A DNA stretch of 64,000 nt from Sideroxydans sp. (GCA_027310725.1 DAIDAG010000069.1:1-64000), one strand, 5' to 3'; shown: positions 1 through 9,450, counted from the stretch's first letter. The notes: generated by a model from the sequence alone, not told the origin. Numbers and translations: made by a program.

Positions 1-80
1 TGGCAAGTATCCGCGAATTCCTTGGATGCTCACAGGCGCGTGCTATGGAGTTGCGCAAGGTATTGGTCGCGGCAACATAG
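1..80 (+). CDS. C-terminal end of an unidentified gene (partial)
   Basis: Frame 3 is open from the window edge to a TAG at 78-80 and encodes about 25 residues ending in ...MELRKVLVAAT. The composition is helical and protein-like, and no competing frame looks better. The fragment is too short to name a family, and the gene body lies outside the window. It could also be a chance open frame. Confidence 0.3.
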   Translation, partial: ASIREFLGCSQARAMELRKVLVAAT

Positions 81-374
81 CACGCGTACCCCCTCGTTTT
101 TTTGGATATCCGTAATCTGTGGTTGATTATGAATTTCTGGATGAGAATTCACGCGTCAGTCAAATCGTATTTTGTGGTTGATTCAGATTTGCGATGAGCG
201 TATCAAATCGACCCGAACCAGACCGTCAAGAGGATTTCAATATTGGCACACTTCTTGGTCGATGCGGACACTGCGACTTACTGTAAAAACTTTTGGTGTA
301 GCGCGCGGGAAAGTCCGCTTGAGACTGAACATGAAAAAAATCGGAATAGCTGTCATCAAGCCAGTTGATCAATT
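81..374. other. Intergenic stretch with one degenerate repeat copy
   Basis: No convincing gene. A TTG-started frame at 172-378 has no recognisable features and is probably chance. Bases near 205-300 (TCGACCCGAA, then AGAC-GT-AAGAG, then GGCACAC) resemble bases near 7428-7495, so this stretch holds one copy of a dispersed repeat also seen at 7140-7655. Confidence 0.5.
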
Positions 375-803
375 TTAAGCCGCCTGGTCGCAGGCACATC
401 TATCTCCAGCAGATGTGCTGGCGAGTGTTTTAAGAATCCCGCACTCGCCTACAGTCAAGTTGTCCCGACAACGATTGCGTAAGGCGACCAGTTGTTTTTC
501 CAATAAATGCAACGCTTCAATTTGCTGCTTTACACGAGAAATATGCTGATCGAGTAGCACGTTGACATCGTTGCAGGCAAAACCGGGATTCGCCTGGAAG
601 TCTTGCAGCGTCCTGATTTCAGCCAGAGTCATTCCTAATGTGCGGCAGTGCAGTACAAAGTTGAGTTGCCCATGATGCTCACCGGTGTACGAACGGTAAC
701 CAGATGCGGTGCGAGAAGGCTTCCGGAGTAGCCCTTCTCGCTCATAATAGCGGATGGTTTCAGCATCGCATCCCGTTTGTTTTGCCAGTTCACCAATTAA
801 CAT
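375..803 (-). CDS. MerR-family regulator, CadR/PbrR (Cd/Pb/Zn) type
   Basis: Metal-sensing transcription activator of 142 residues. The N-terminal MerR helix-turn-helix (IGELAKQTGCDAETIRYYEREGL) is followed by a dimerisation helix. Cysteines at 77, 112 and 121 lie where CadR and PbrR bind divalent metal, and the CGIL segment after Cys121 is typical of that subgroup; two more cysteines sit near the C-terminus. I start at 803 rather than 821 because GGAGG lies six bases before that ATG and the family starts with M-x-IGELA. It diverges from the efflux operon, and its operator lies between them, so it most likely controls 933-7139. The exact metal (Cd, Pb or Zn) cannot be read from sequence. Confidence 0.9.
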   Translation of the reverse strand: MLIGELAKQTGCDAETIRYYEREGLLRKPSRTASGYRSYTGEHHGQLNFVLHCRTLGMTLAEIRTLQDFQANPGFACNDVNVLLDQHISRVKQQIEALHLLEKQLVALRNRCRDNLTVGECGILKTLASTSAGDRCACDQAA

Positions 804-828
804 CGCCTGCCTCCATGTCATTTCCAGC

Positions 829-860
829 TTGACCTTGTAGCTACTCCAAGGTTTTAAATA
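829..860 (+). promoter_or_regulatory. MerR-type promoter/operator of the RND efflux operon
   Basis: A -35 box TTGACC (829-834) and a -10 box TAAATA (855-860) are separated by 20 bases, the overlong spacer typical of MerR-controlled promoters. The spacer region holds the dyad ACCTTG-N9-CAAGGT (832-852). It reads rightward into the transporter gene at 933 and lies directly upstream of the divergent regulator. Confidence 0.85.
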
Positions 861-932
861 AGGCTACCTCATACCGAGGACTGTGGCAATTTGAATTGTT
901 TGCTGATGGAGTTAGCTATAACGGAATGATCG

Positions 933-1568
933 ATGGCAAATTGTTGTGAAGACAAAAGTTGCGAAATATCTGCAATGCGCGGAAGGCATGAACGCGTGTT
1001 ATGGATCGTGCTCGCGATCAATGCCGTGATGTTTGTGGTGGAAGGCTGGGCCGGTCTGAATGCCCATTCCACATCGCTGCTTGCGGATGCGCTGGACATG
1101 CTGGGAGATGCCCTGGTTTATGGGTTCAGCCTTTTTGTGCTGGAACGTTCGGCACGTTGGAAGGCGAGTGCTGCTTTGGTCAAGGGCTGCTTCATGCTGG
1201 TGTTCGGGCTGGGTGTATTGGGTGAGGCGATATACAGGATTTTTAACCCGGTCATGCCGACTGTGGAAACAATGGGCCTGATAGGCGGACTTGCGCTTCT
1301 TGCGAATCTGACCTGCTTTTTCCTGCTATCCCGGCACAGAAATGACAATCTGAACATGAGTTCCACTTGGCTATGTTCCAGAAATGACCTGATCGCTAAT
1401 GTAGGCGTGCTGCTGGCCGCTGCTGCCAGTTACGCGCTGACGTCGCTCTGGCCCGATCTGATCGTTGGCGTAGTTATCGCGAGCGTATTCATGCGTTCGG
1501 CGCTTCATGTTCTGCATCAATCAGTTCAGGCATTGCATGCGCCACTAGCCAAGGATCATTTGGCATGA
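933..1568 (+). CDS. Short CDF-type cation transporter
   Basis: Inner-membrane cation diffusion facilitator homologue of 211 residues with about six membrane helices. The two metal-site helices are recognisable: HSTSLLADALDMLGDA (helix 2) and CSRNDLIANVGV (helix 5, in place of the usual HxxxD). The start of the mature region carries Cys-rich MANCCEDKSCE. It ends after helix 6 and lacks the cytoplasmic C-terminal domain of full CDF proteins such as CzcD. First gene of the operon driven by the MerR-type promoter; it overlaps the next gene by four bases. It probably moves divalent metal from cytoplasm to periplasm for the RND pump to collect. Confidence 0.85.
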   Translation: MANCCEDKSCEISAMRGRHERVLWIVLAINAVMFVVEGWAGLNAHSTSLLADALDMLGDALVYGFSLFVLERSARWKASAALVKGCFMLVFGLGVLGEAIYRIFNPVMPTVETMGLIGGLALLANLTCFFLLSRHRNDNLNMSSTWLCSRNDLIANVGVLLAAAASYALTSLWPDLIVGVVIASVFMRSALHVLHQSVQALHAPLAKDHLA

Positions 1569-2980
1569 TGGTTCTCCTGAAGAAGTCGATTGTTTTCATG
1601 CTGGCTGCATTGCTTCTTGGATGCGCCGGCTTTCAATCCAAACCCATTGCGCCATGGGATACAGCAACCGCCTTTGAGGCACGCACGCTCGACAGTTTTG
1701 GGCTCAGGGATTTTGTTCGGCAAAACGGGAAGGACGTAACTACCTGGCCATTGACATCCTGGGACGCATCTCTGCTGACGCTGGCTGCCTTTTATTACCA
1801 CCCGGATTTGGATGTCGCACGTGCACAATGGGGCGTTGCCCAAGCCGGAGTTGTTTCAGCCGGGAGCATACCCAATCCGGGATTAAGTCTATCAACCAAT
1901 CCTGCCAGCACAATTTCCAGAGCGTCAGCATTGCCGTTTGGCTGGAACCTGGACATCCCGATTGAAACCGCTGGCAAACGAGGCTATCGCATCGAACAGT
2001 CGAAGCAACTCTCTGAATCAGCCCGGTTCCATCTGTATGGTGCGGCATGGCAGATACGCAGCCGCTTAAAGATGGCGTTGGTCGAACTGTACTCAGCTCA
2101 AGAAGGTTTGATGCTGTTGCAAGAACAGGAGGACGTTCGGAATGAAATGGCCAAACTGCTGAATCGTCGCCTTGAAATCGGGGAGATATCCCTGCCAGAG
2201 GCAACGCAGGCCCGAATCGCGCTGGCGCAGAATAGTTTGGCAATACTGGATGTGCAGAAGCGGTACGACACAGCACTTGCACAGCTTGCCACAGCGATTG
2301 GACTGCCGATAAACAGCCTGCGAGAAATGAAATTCTCCTTTGATGAGCTAACCGAGCTGCCCAAACCGGAAACGCTTCCTTCCGAGGAAACACGCCGCCA
2401 AGCCTTATTGAGTCGAAGTGACCTGCTCTCGGCGCTGGCCGACTATGAGGCCAGTCAAGCAGCCCTTCAACTCGAAGTCGCAAAGCAATACCCGGATATT
2501 CATTTGGGGCCTGGTTATGTTTGGGATCAGGGTGAACGTAAATGGTCTGTAGGGCTGTCCTTTTCACTGCCGATTTTTAACCGGAATGCGGGGCCGATCG
2601 CCGAAGCAAATGCACGCCGAGAGCAAGCTGCGGCAAGTTTTGTGGCACTGCAAGCACGCAGCATCAATGAAGTCGATTTGGCGTGGACCAATTATCAATC
2701 AGCAGCGAACCAGTTAGCTAATGCAGATTCGCTGCTTAAGGCACAACAGCAGCAGCAACGTTCGATTACGGCGGAATTCAAAGTAGGTGAGTCAGACCGG
2801 CTGACGCTGGCAGGCAGTCAGCTTGAGCTAGTGAATGCAAAACTTGCCAGACTCGATGCGCTAGTGAAAGAGATGCTGTCATTGGGCTTGCTGGAGGATG
2901 CCACCCAACATCCGCTCACGCAGAAAGAACTCCCGCCAAACTTGGTCGAGACGAATCCACGCAAGGAGGAAAAACATTAA
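1565..2980 (+). CDS. CzcC-like outer-membrane efflux protein (TolC family)
   Basis: Outer-membrane factor of a tripartite metal pump, 471 residues. A lipoprotein-type signal (LLLGCAGFQ, lipobox Cys near residue 20) is followed by two repeats of the long coiled-coil OEP domain; features include LSLSTNPAS early on and the second half GYVWDQGERKWSVGLSFSLPIFNRN, a hallmark segment. It sits between the CDF gene and the adaptor, sharing an ATG-overlapping stop with both neighbours, so translation is probably coupled. Family assignment is firm; the metal is inferred from the regulator. Confidence 0.92.
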   Translation: MMVLLKKSIVFMLAALLLGCAGFQSKPIAPWDTATAFEARTLDSFGLRDFVRQNGKDVTTWPLTSWDASLLTLAAFYYHPDLDVARAQWGVAQAGVVSAGSIPNPGLSLSTNPASTISRASALPFGWNLDIPIETAGKRGYRIEQSKQLSESARFHLYGAAWQIRSRLKMALVELYSAQEGLMLLQEQEDVRNEMAKLLNRRLEIGEISLPEATQARIALAQNSLAILDVQKRYDTALAQLATAIGLPINSLREMKFSFDELTELPKPETLPSEETRRQALLSRSDLLSALADYEASQAALQLEVAKQYPDIHLGPGYVWDQGERKWSVGLSFSLPIFNRNAGPIAEANARREQAAASFVALQARSINEVDLAWTNYQSAANQLANADSLLKAQQQQQRSITAEFKVGESDRLTLAGSQLELVNAKLARLDALVKEMLSLGLLEDATQHPLTQKELPPNLVETNPRKEEKH

Positions 2981-4032
2981 TGAACGCCAAGCACATTCTG
3001 ATTTTCATTGCGGGCATTGCGGGTGGAATTGCCGGCCTCTCTGCATGGAGCATTATCGGGGAGCACAGTGAGCATGCGGAAAAAAGCCGTACTGCAGAAA
3101 CATCTGTACAACCTGTCGCCGAAGCAAAAGAAGCAGGTGTCACGCTTGGCGAGTCCGCGGTGCGCACCGGGGGGATAGTTGCAGGAGCTCTGCAAACCGT
3201 ATCGCACCGGCAGGAAACCGAGGCGTTAGCGGTTGTCTTGACAATAACTGAACTCAACGACCTGCAAAACAACCATGCCGCCGCCGCGACTCAAGCTGAC
3301 GCAGCACTGGCCGCATTGAACCTATCCCGCAAGGAATATGACCGGCTGAAAACATTGTATGCCGACGACCATAATGTGTCGGAAAAAGCTGTCCAGCTCG
3401 CCGAAGCCACCTGGCATTCCGATGCGGCTAGGGTGAGCGCCTCACAAGCGGCGCTGCGTACGATCGAGCAAAATGCACGGCAACAATGGGGAGCGATTCT
3501 TGCCGAGTCGGTCATGACTGATTCGGCGCTTTTTCAACGCCTTGCTGCACAGCAGGACGTGCTGATCCAGCTAACCTTGCCGTTGGCGAACAGGATTTCT
3601 CCGATTCCACAAACTATCCGGCTGCAACTCCCAGATGGAAATTTTGCGCAGGCATCTCTTATCTCGCCTTCCCCGCGGGTAGACCTCCGCTTTCAGGGAC
3701 GAAGTTATTTCTATTCTGCCCCTGTGCAAAAAGCCGGACTGGCACCCGGCATGAACATTCCTGCCTATCTGCCCACCGGTCCTCAGGAACAAGGCATTTT
3801 CATCCCCTCAACGGCGGTCGTGTGGTGGCAGGACAAGGCATGGATTTATGTGCAGGAAGATAAGGGACGTTATGTCAGAACGGAAATATCCACGACCAGC
3901 GCAATGAATGACGGCTGGTTCGCCACCAACGATGAGTTAACAGACAAACCCGTGGTCGTTACCGGTGCACAATTGCTGCTTTCCGCAGAATTCCGCCCGC
4001 AAGGTGGTGGAGGGGAAGAAGGCGACGATTGA
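2980..4032 (+). CDS. CzcB/CusB-like periplasmic adaptor of RND pump
   Basis: Membrane-fusion protein, 350 residues, with one N-terminal membrane anchor (ILIFIAGIAGGIAGLSAW). A helical hairpin (about residues 90-165, AAAATQADAALAAL...) is followed by beta-barrel segments (PGMNIPAYLPTG, FIPSTAVVWWQDKAWIYV) as in HlyD-type adaptors. Shorter than CzcB and without the extra metal-chaperone domain of some relatives. It bridges the permease and the outer-membrane protein and overlaps the permease gene by four bases. Confidence 0.88.
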   Translation: MNAKHILIFIAGIAGGIAGLSAWSIIGEHSEHAEKSRTAETSVQPVAEAKEAGVTLGESAVRTGGIVAGALQTVSHRQETEALAVVLTITELNDLQNNHAAAATQADAALAALNLSRKEYDRLKTLYADDHNVSEKAVQLAEATWHSDAARVSASQAALRTIEQNARQQWGAILAESVMTDSALFQRLAAQQDVLIQLTLPLANRISPIPQTIRLQLPDGNFAQASLISPSPRVDLRFQGRSYFYSAPVQKAGLAPGMNIPAYLPTGPQEQGIFIPSTAVVWWQDKAWIYVQEDKGRYVRTEISTTSAMNDGWFATNDELTDKPVVVTGAQLLLSAEFRPQGGGGEEGDD

Positions 4033-7000
4033 TGAGTACAGAGGCTACGGGGATTCTCGCCGTTATCGTTCGTGCGTCGCTGCGCTTTCGCGGCATCGTG
4101 GTGTCGCTCGCCTGCATTCTGGCTGGTTACGGCATTTATTCATTCACACAAGCCAAGTATGACGTATTTCCAGAATTCGCACCGCCCCAGGTAGTCATTC
4201 AAACGGAAGCGACAGGACTTTCTCCGGGGCAAGTTGAAGTCCTGGTTACACAGCCAATCGAAAATGCCATCAATGGCGTAGCCAGTATCCAAACGATGCG
4301 GTCCAATTCGATACAGGGGCTTTCCGTTGTTACCGTGACTTTCGATGCGGCCAGCGATATCTACCTGGACCGCCAGGCATTGAACGAACGTCTGGCGACT
4401 ATTTCATCGCATTTGCCTCGCGGAATACAGGCGCCAGTCATGTCTCCGCTCACTTCTTCGACCAGTATGGTCATGGCAATTGGACTAACTTCCGACAAGC
4501 TTTCGCTGATGGAACTGCGCACCATAGCCGACTTTATAGTCAAGCCGAAGCTGCTGGCTGCGCCGGGGGTAGCCAATGCAGTGGTATTCGGAGGTGACGT
4601 AAAAGAAATTCAGATACAGGTTCTCCCCGAACGCTTGATCAAATATGGCCTGGCCATCGAGGATGTCATGACTGCCGCCACCCAGGCTACGGGCATACGC
4701 GGAGCCGGCTTCATTGACACCCCCAATCAGCGCATCATCTTGCAAAGCGAAGGACAATCCTTAAGCAGCAACGCCCTATCCAAAACCGTTCTGACGCATC
4801 AGAACGGTTTCAACGTGACGCTGGGAGATGTGGCACGGGTAGTGGAAGCGCCGGCACCGCCGTTCGGCTTTGCCGCAGTCATGGGCAAGCCTGCTGTTCA
4901 GATCGTGATTTCCGAACAATATCGTGGTAACACGCTGGAAGTGACAGAGCATATCGACCGGGCATTGCAAGAATTGAAACCGGGTCTGGAAGCACAAGGC
5001 GCCATCTTGCATGCGGATATTTTTCGGCCGGCGAATTTCATTAATATCGCTACCCGCAACGTCACGGCGTCTCTGCTGATGGGTGGCGTGTTGGTGGTAA
5101 TTGTTCTGGCACTGTTTCTGTTTAATCTGCGCACTGCCGCCATTTCTCTGACTGCGATTCCGCTCTCGTTGCTTGCGGCAATCACGGTCATGGATCATCT
5201 GGAAATCAGCCTCAACACCATGACGCTCGGAGGATTGGCAATTGCTATCGGGTTGCTGGTGGACGATGCGGTGATCACGGTAGAGAACGTCTACCGCAGG
5301 TTACGAGAAAACCGGCACCTGAGCAACCCGCGTTCCACCTTCCTGGTCATTCTGGATGCAACGCTCGAAGTACGCAGTGCAGTAGTTTATGCCACGCTTG
5401 CAATCGCAGTGGTGTTCTTGCCGGTGCTGACCCTGCCCGGCGTGGCAGGACGATTGTTTTCTCCACTAGGCGTTGCTTATATCCTGGCCACTTTGGCTTC
5501 ACTGATAGTGGCGCTGGTTGTAACACCGTCACTGTGCTATCTGATGCTTAGCAATGGTGCCTTGCCGGAGCATGAGCCGCCGCTAGTTCATTGGCTAAAA
5601 TCGAGATACATCGCACTGCTTACGGCGGTCGAACGCCGATACCGCACAATCATTGCCATTGTGGCGGTTATTTCCATCGGAGGGCTGGCAACGCTTCCGT
5701 TCCTCGGCGGTGAGTTCCTTCCCGATCTGAAGGAAGGCCACTTCATCATTCACATGTCGATGGTGCCGGGAACTTCATTGCAGGAGTCCTTTCGGGTGGG
5801 CAACCAGGTTGTGGCTGAATTGAGCAAACTCCCGGCCGTGAGACTGATTGCGCAACGCGTTGGACGTGCGGAAAACGCGGACGATACGTGGGGTACCCAT
5901 TACAGCGAGATCAACGTGGATTTGAAGCCTGTAGATAACCAGTCCGTCCAGACCGCGCAAGCCGATATTCGTAATGTGCTCGCCCAGTTTCCGGGGATCA
6001 ACTTTGGTGTCAAAACATTCCTGGCGGAGCGCATCGAAGAAACCCTGTCTGGTTATTCTGCTTCAGTTGTCCTCAATCTTTATGGCAACGATCTCGATAT
6101 TCTGGATAGCAAGGCACAAGAAATTGCCAAGGTGCTTGGCAAGGTCTCAGGGGCTGCAGAGGTGCAAATCCAGTCTCCCTTGGGAGCTCCGCAACTGACC
6201 ATCCGCCTGCGACCTGAATCGCTGTCTCGCTGGGGATTTGACTCAGTACAGGTCCTTGATGTGATCCTTACCGCATATCAGGGAGACGTGGTCGGTCAGG
6301 TATATGAGGGGAATCGGGTATTTAATGTTTCGGTAAATTTAAATGAAGAGTTGCGCAAGAATATCGACGGTGTCCGCGATCTACCACTTCGAAATTCCAT
6401 TGGCAATTATGTTCGCCTGGGGGATTTGGCTGAGATCTATCAAGGTTCTGGACGTTATGTGGTTTTGCATAATGGCGCGCGACGAGTTCAGGCCGTTACC
6501 TGCAATGTAGCCGGACGTGATGTAGCCTCTTTTGTGGCCGAGGCCAAGCGGCAGGTCGCTTCGGTTGCCTTGCCTGCTGGAAGTTACGTTGAATTTGGTG
6601 GCACAGCGGAAGCACAGTCCAAGTCAACGCATGATCTTATCGTTCACTCCGCTATTGCAGGTTTGGGCATCATTTTGCTGCTATCACTTGTTCTGAGAAA
6701 TAGTCGCAATTTGGTGCTGGTTTTTGTGAATTTGCCCTTGGCATTGGTAGGGGGTGTGCTCGCTGTCATTGCCACTGGCGGAACAATTTCCATAGGCTCA
6801 CTGGTTGGTTTTGTGACTTTGTTCGGCATCACGCTACGCAATTCCATCATGATGCTTTCTCACTATGAGCATTTGGTTGCAATCGAAGGTGTTACGTGGG
6901 GATTGGAAGCAGCACTTCGTGGCGCACAGGAACGGCTGGCCCCTATCCTTATGACGGCATTAGTAACTGCCTTGGGTTTGCTTCCGTTGGCGCTCGGAAG

Positions 7001-7139
7001 TAGTGCGCCGGGACGAGAGATTGAGGGGCCGATGGCAATTGTGATTCTGGGAGGACTGTTTACTTCCACAGTCTTAAACCTGCTGATACTACCTGGCTTG
7101 GCGTTACGCTACGGACGGTTTGAGAACAATCGAATCTGA
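4029..7139 (+). CDS. CzcA/CusA-type heavy-metal RND permease
   Basis: Proton-driven inner-membrane pump of 1036 residues, normal length for HME-RND proteins. It has the first membrane helix, a large periplasmic domain, a helix 2-7 block (NVTASLLMGGVLVVIVLALFLF onward), a second periplasmic domain and a final helix block. The helix-4 signature reads GLAIAIGLLVDDAVITVEN: it keeps the proton-relay acidic residues but is not the DFGxxVDGAVVxxEN form of true CzcA (Zn/Co/Cd). Substrate class is therefore uncertain; the regulator points to Cd, Pb or Zn. Last gene of the operon. Confidence 0.92.
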   Translation: MMSTEATGILAVIVRASLRFRGIVVSLACILAGYGIYSFTQAKYDVFPEFAPPQVVIQTEATGLSPGQVEVLVTQPIENAINGVASIQTMRSNSIQGLSVVTVTFDAASDIYLDRQALNERLATISSHLPRGIQAPVMSPLTSSTSMVMAIGLTSDKLSLMELRTIADFIVKPKLLAAPGVANAVVFGGDVKEIQIQVLPERLIKYGLAIEDVMTAATQATGIRGAGFIDTPNQRIILQSEGQSLSSNALSKTVLTHQNGFNVTLGDVARVVEAPAPPFGFAAVMGKPAVQIVISEQYRGNTLEVTEHIDRALQELKPGLEAQGAILHADIFRPANFINIATRNVTASLLMGGVLVVIVLALFLFNLRTAAISLTAIPLSLLAAITVMDHLEISLNTMTLGGLAIAIGLLVDDAVITVENVYRRLRENRHLSNPRSTFLVILDATLEVRSAVVYATLAIAVVFLPVLTLPGVAGRLFSPLGVAYILATLASLIVALVVTPSLCYLMLSNGALPEHEPPLVHWLKSRYIALLTAVERRYRTIIAIVAVISIGGLATLPFLGGEFLPDLKEGHFIIHMSMVPGTSLQESFRVGNQVVAELSKLPAVRLIAQRVGRAENADDTWGTHYSEINVDLKPVDNQSVQTAQADIRNVLAQFPGINFGVKTFLAERIEETLSGYSASVVLNLYGNDLDILDSKAQEIAKVLGKVSGAAEVQIQSPLGAPQLTIRLRPESLSRWGFDSVQVLDVILTAYQGDVVGQVYEGNRVFNVSVNLNEELRKNIDGVRDLPLRNSIGNYVRLGDLAEIYQGSGRYVVLHNGARRVQAVTCNVAGRDVASFVAEAKRQVASVALPAGSYVEFGGTAEAQSKSTHDLIVHSAIAGLGIILLLSLVLRNSRNLVLVFVNLPLALVGGVLAVIATGGTISIGSLVGFVTLFGITLRNSIMMLSHYEHLVAIEGVTWGLEAALRGAQERLAPILMTALVTALGLLPLALGSSAPGREIEGPMAIVILGGLFTSTVLNLLILPGLALRYGRFENNRI

Positions 7140-7655
7140 TGCAATGCGTTATTTTTATGTTCACTCTGAAGAGGTTGATATTTCTCTTATGGTGTAAAAG
7201 TGAAAGTTAAAAAATTCAGAGCGGACGCTCCAGCAGATTCGACCGAGGCCACCTTCAACAATCGCCACCGTCTGTTTGGCCAAAAACCGTGCACTCTCCG
7301 AGTTGTGCGTGACCGTCTTGAAATGGCATGCAGCGGTACTTCATGTTGCCATATTGCCCGCCAGGAAGCAGTCGCTTGTGCATTGGAAAATCGGCGCACC
7401 ATATAGCAGCCTCTTACGACATGCGACAATCGACCCGAAGGAGACTGTAAAGAGAATATAAATTAGGGCACACCTATCGGCCATACCGGACGTCGGCGAT
7501 CTCAAAAAAAGGCTGTCGGTTGAGCCTATAGGAATGTCCGGTTCCAAGTTCTTCGATCATTCACTTTTACCCTTAAACCACTTTGATGTTGCCCAATTGC
7601 AGCTATCCAAGCCATACATCGTAGCGGACTGCTATTCTAAATTTCCAACTTACAC
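7140..7655. repeat. Gene-free stretch with dispersed intergenic repeat copies
   Basis: About 515 bases without a credible gene; open frames here have no family features. It contains ATTCAGAGCGGACG (7214-7227), also found at 40791-40804; a block near 7325-7410 (GCAGCGGTACTTCATGTTGC and GCCAGGAAGC) that matches 44525-44605; and a block near 7428-7495 that resembles 205-300. These are imperfect copies of a non-coding repeat family, placed between operons. No inverted ends or transposase remnant seen. Confidence 0.6.
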
Positions 7656-8108
7656 CTATGGCGCGACCACGGATTCAGCGAGACCTGCCAATGCCTTACG
7701 AAGATTCTCGACGGCTGGACAGTGCTCTACGCCGTGACGACGAGCCAGATACTCAGGATCATTGTAACCAAGCCATACCTGGGCGGATGCGTCTTCCCAC
7801 ACCAATACTTTCAATGGCAGATCGATGCCCACGGTCTGTGCACATTCCATGAAGGGTGTGCCGCCCTGCGGGTTTCCAAAGATGATCACCTGCGTCGGAC
7901 GCAGCGTTTTTCCGATCTTGGCTGCACCCACCGCATGATCGATGCGCGCAAATACGGTTAGGCCCCGTTGCTTTGCCAATGCCTCGAAACGATCCATCGT
8001 GGCAACGACACTGTGCGGGCTCTTGACTGTCACAAGGCCCTCAGCAGCCTGTGCGAGGGACGAGAATGTAACCATTAATGCAGCAAATATTATTGAAAAC
8101 AATTTCAT
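7656..8108 (-). CDS. Exported DUF302-family protein
   Basis: 150 residues with a clear Sec signal peptide (cleavage near AQAAEG, about residue 22) followed by one DUF302 domain: TVKSPHSVVATMDRFEALAKQRGL, then VFARIDHAVGAAKIGKTLRPTQVIIFGNPQGGTP, the core signature. Periplasmic; biochemical role unknown. It is the last gene of the minus-strand run that begins with the bufferin peptide gene at 12953, 82 bases after the preceding gene, so co-transcription is plausible but not proven. Confidence 0.88.
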   Translation of the reverse strand: MKLFSIIFAALMVTFSSLAQAAEGLVTVKSPHSVVATMDRFEALAKQRGLTVFARIDHAVGAAKIGKTLRPTQVIIFGNPQGGTPFMECAQTVGIDLPLKVLVWEDASAQVWLGYNDPEYLARRHGVEHCPAVENLRKALAGLAESVVAP

Positions 8109-8190
8109 TGCTTGCTCCTTTGATGATCATGTATCGATGACGACTTGCATTCCGCTGCATGCTGCACAACAGCTTCTCGCGCCTGCTTGT

Positions 8191-8568
8191 TCAAATCCAG
8201 AAATTCCCCTGCCAGTTGCCGCGCACAAAATCGATTTTGACCAGTCTTGGCGCCATCTTGCGCACATTGGGGTTATCCAGCTCGATCTCTGGTTGTCTCC
8301 CCAAGCGATTCGCCACTTCGAATGAGCAGGCAGTGGATGTGACCGGCCGGAAGAACACTGCAAGCTTGTCGCTGACCGCGATGGTTTTTCTATCGGGAAC
8401 CGCCTCGTGGAAATGAACAAACTTTTTCACTAGGCAGGAAAAATACAATTCCATTTCAACCACCAACGGCTGGGTACGTTTTGCCAATTCGCGGGCAGCG
8501 GATTTTGTCCACTCCACCACCACCGTCTTGTCGTTGATCAAAACAATGCCATTCATTCGTAAAGACAT
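8191..8568 (-). CDS. Conserved-looking hypothetical protein
   Basis: 125 residues, no signal peptide or membrane segment, family not recognised. Start chosen at ATG 8568, which has GAGGGG seven bases upstream. Mixed alpha/beta composition with a single central Cys (LYFSCLVKKF) and another near residue 80. It lies 20 bases downstream of the HD-GYP gene and reads like its operon partner. A competing frame (8127-8420) has low-complexity, arginine/serine-rich content and is a shadow. Confidence 0.6.
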   Translation of the reverse strand: MSLRMNGIVLINDKTVVVEWTKSAARELAKRTQPLVVEMELYFSCLVKKFVHFHEAVPDRKTIAVSDKLAVFFRPVTSTACSFEVANRLGRQPEIELDNPNVRKMAPRLVKIDFVRGNWQGNFWI

Positions 8569-8588
8569 GGTGGACCCCTCGCTAGTCG

Positions 8589-9428
8589 CTAAAGCACATG
8601 TGGAGCAATATCGATGACCATCGCACCAATCAGATCCGGATCGCTGTCTGGCGCCAGGACGGATGCATCGCCCATTTCCCCGGTTATTTCCAATTGCACT
8701 GTGGCGCCATGCTTATGCAGGCGCGATTCGCTGCCGCAGCATCGGCAATACACGTGTTCGCCGTCGCGTTGCGCACTGCGCACCACGACGGGTGCGCCGC
8801 AACTGCCGCACTGATGCAATGGCAGTCCCGGCTCGCTGTGGCCAACGATATGTGTCAGCCGGTCGGAGGTATTCGATGCCAGAAAATGTTTCGCCAAGCG
8901 CGCATCGAACTGGCTGCCGAGTTCATTGCCGACGATGGTCAGCGCCTTGTCCATGGGCATACCCTTCCGATAGGCACGCGTGCTGGTCATGGCGTCAAAT
9001 GCGTCGGCGATGCTGACGATCCGGGCCACTTCCGGAATGACATCACCTGCGATGCCACGCGGATAGCCTTTTCCATCCGGGCGTTCATGGTGACCGACCA
9101 CTGCCTCCATCGCGAGGCCGGCAAGAGGATGGTTGGTGAGCAGACGCCCGCCGACGCGTGGGTGCGTTTTGATGATGGCATACTCTGCATCGGTGAGCCG
9201 ATCCGGCTTGTGGAGGATCGCGTCAGGCACGCCGACTTTGCCAAGATCGTGCAAGAAACCGCCGATCTCGCACAGCGCAATATCGCGACGCGACAATCCC
9301 GCTTCTTCCGCGATCAGTCTGGAAAACTGCGAAACGCGCCACAAATGTCCGCCGGTATAGGGATCGCGCGCTTCGACGATCATCGACAAGCCGAGCAAGG
9401 TATTCAGCAACGATTCTTTTTCAGCCAC
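8589..9428 (-). CDS. HD-GYP domain protein with C-terminal zinc ribbon
   Basis: 279 residues. Residues about 1-185 form an HD-GYP domain: the HD pair in GGFLHDLGKVGVP and the GYP signature HHERPDGKGYP are intact, so cyclic-di-GMP hydrolysis is likely. Unusually there is no sensor or receiver domain; instead residues about 205-240 hold a CxxC...CxxC ribbon (CGSCGAP, CRCCGSE) that probably binds zinc or another thiophilic metal. GTG start with AAGAGG upstream. It lies 22 bases after the CcdA-like gene in the bufferin run, so the turnover of the second messenger may respond to metal or redox stress (inference). Confidence 0.85.
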   Translation of the reverse strand: MAEKESLLNTLLGLSMIVEARDPYTGGHLWRVSQFSRLIAEEAGLSRRDIALCEIGGFLHDLGKVGVPDAILHKPDRLTDAEYAIIKTHPRVGGRLLTNHPLAGLAMEAVVGHHERPDGKGYPRGIAGDVIPEVARIVSIADAFDAMTSTRAYRKGMPMDKALTIVGNELGSQFDARLAKHFLASNTSDRLTHIVGHSEPGLPLHQCGSCGAPVVVRSAQRDGEHVYCRCCGSESRLHKHGATVQLEITGEMGDASVLAPDSDPDLIGAMVIDIAPHVL

Positions 9429-9450
9429 AAAGACCTCTTGTTATATTTCG

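Noticed and set aside
1740-2567. 275-residue minus-strand frame inside the efflux operon
   Set aside because: Covers the CzcC-like gene in antisense and shows no family signature.
8575-8595. TAGTCG between HD-GYP and hypothetical genes as ECF -10
   Set aside because: No matching -35 element; the gap is only 20 bases within an operon.
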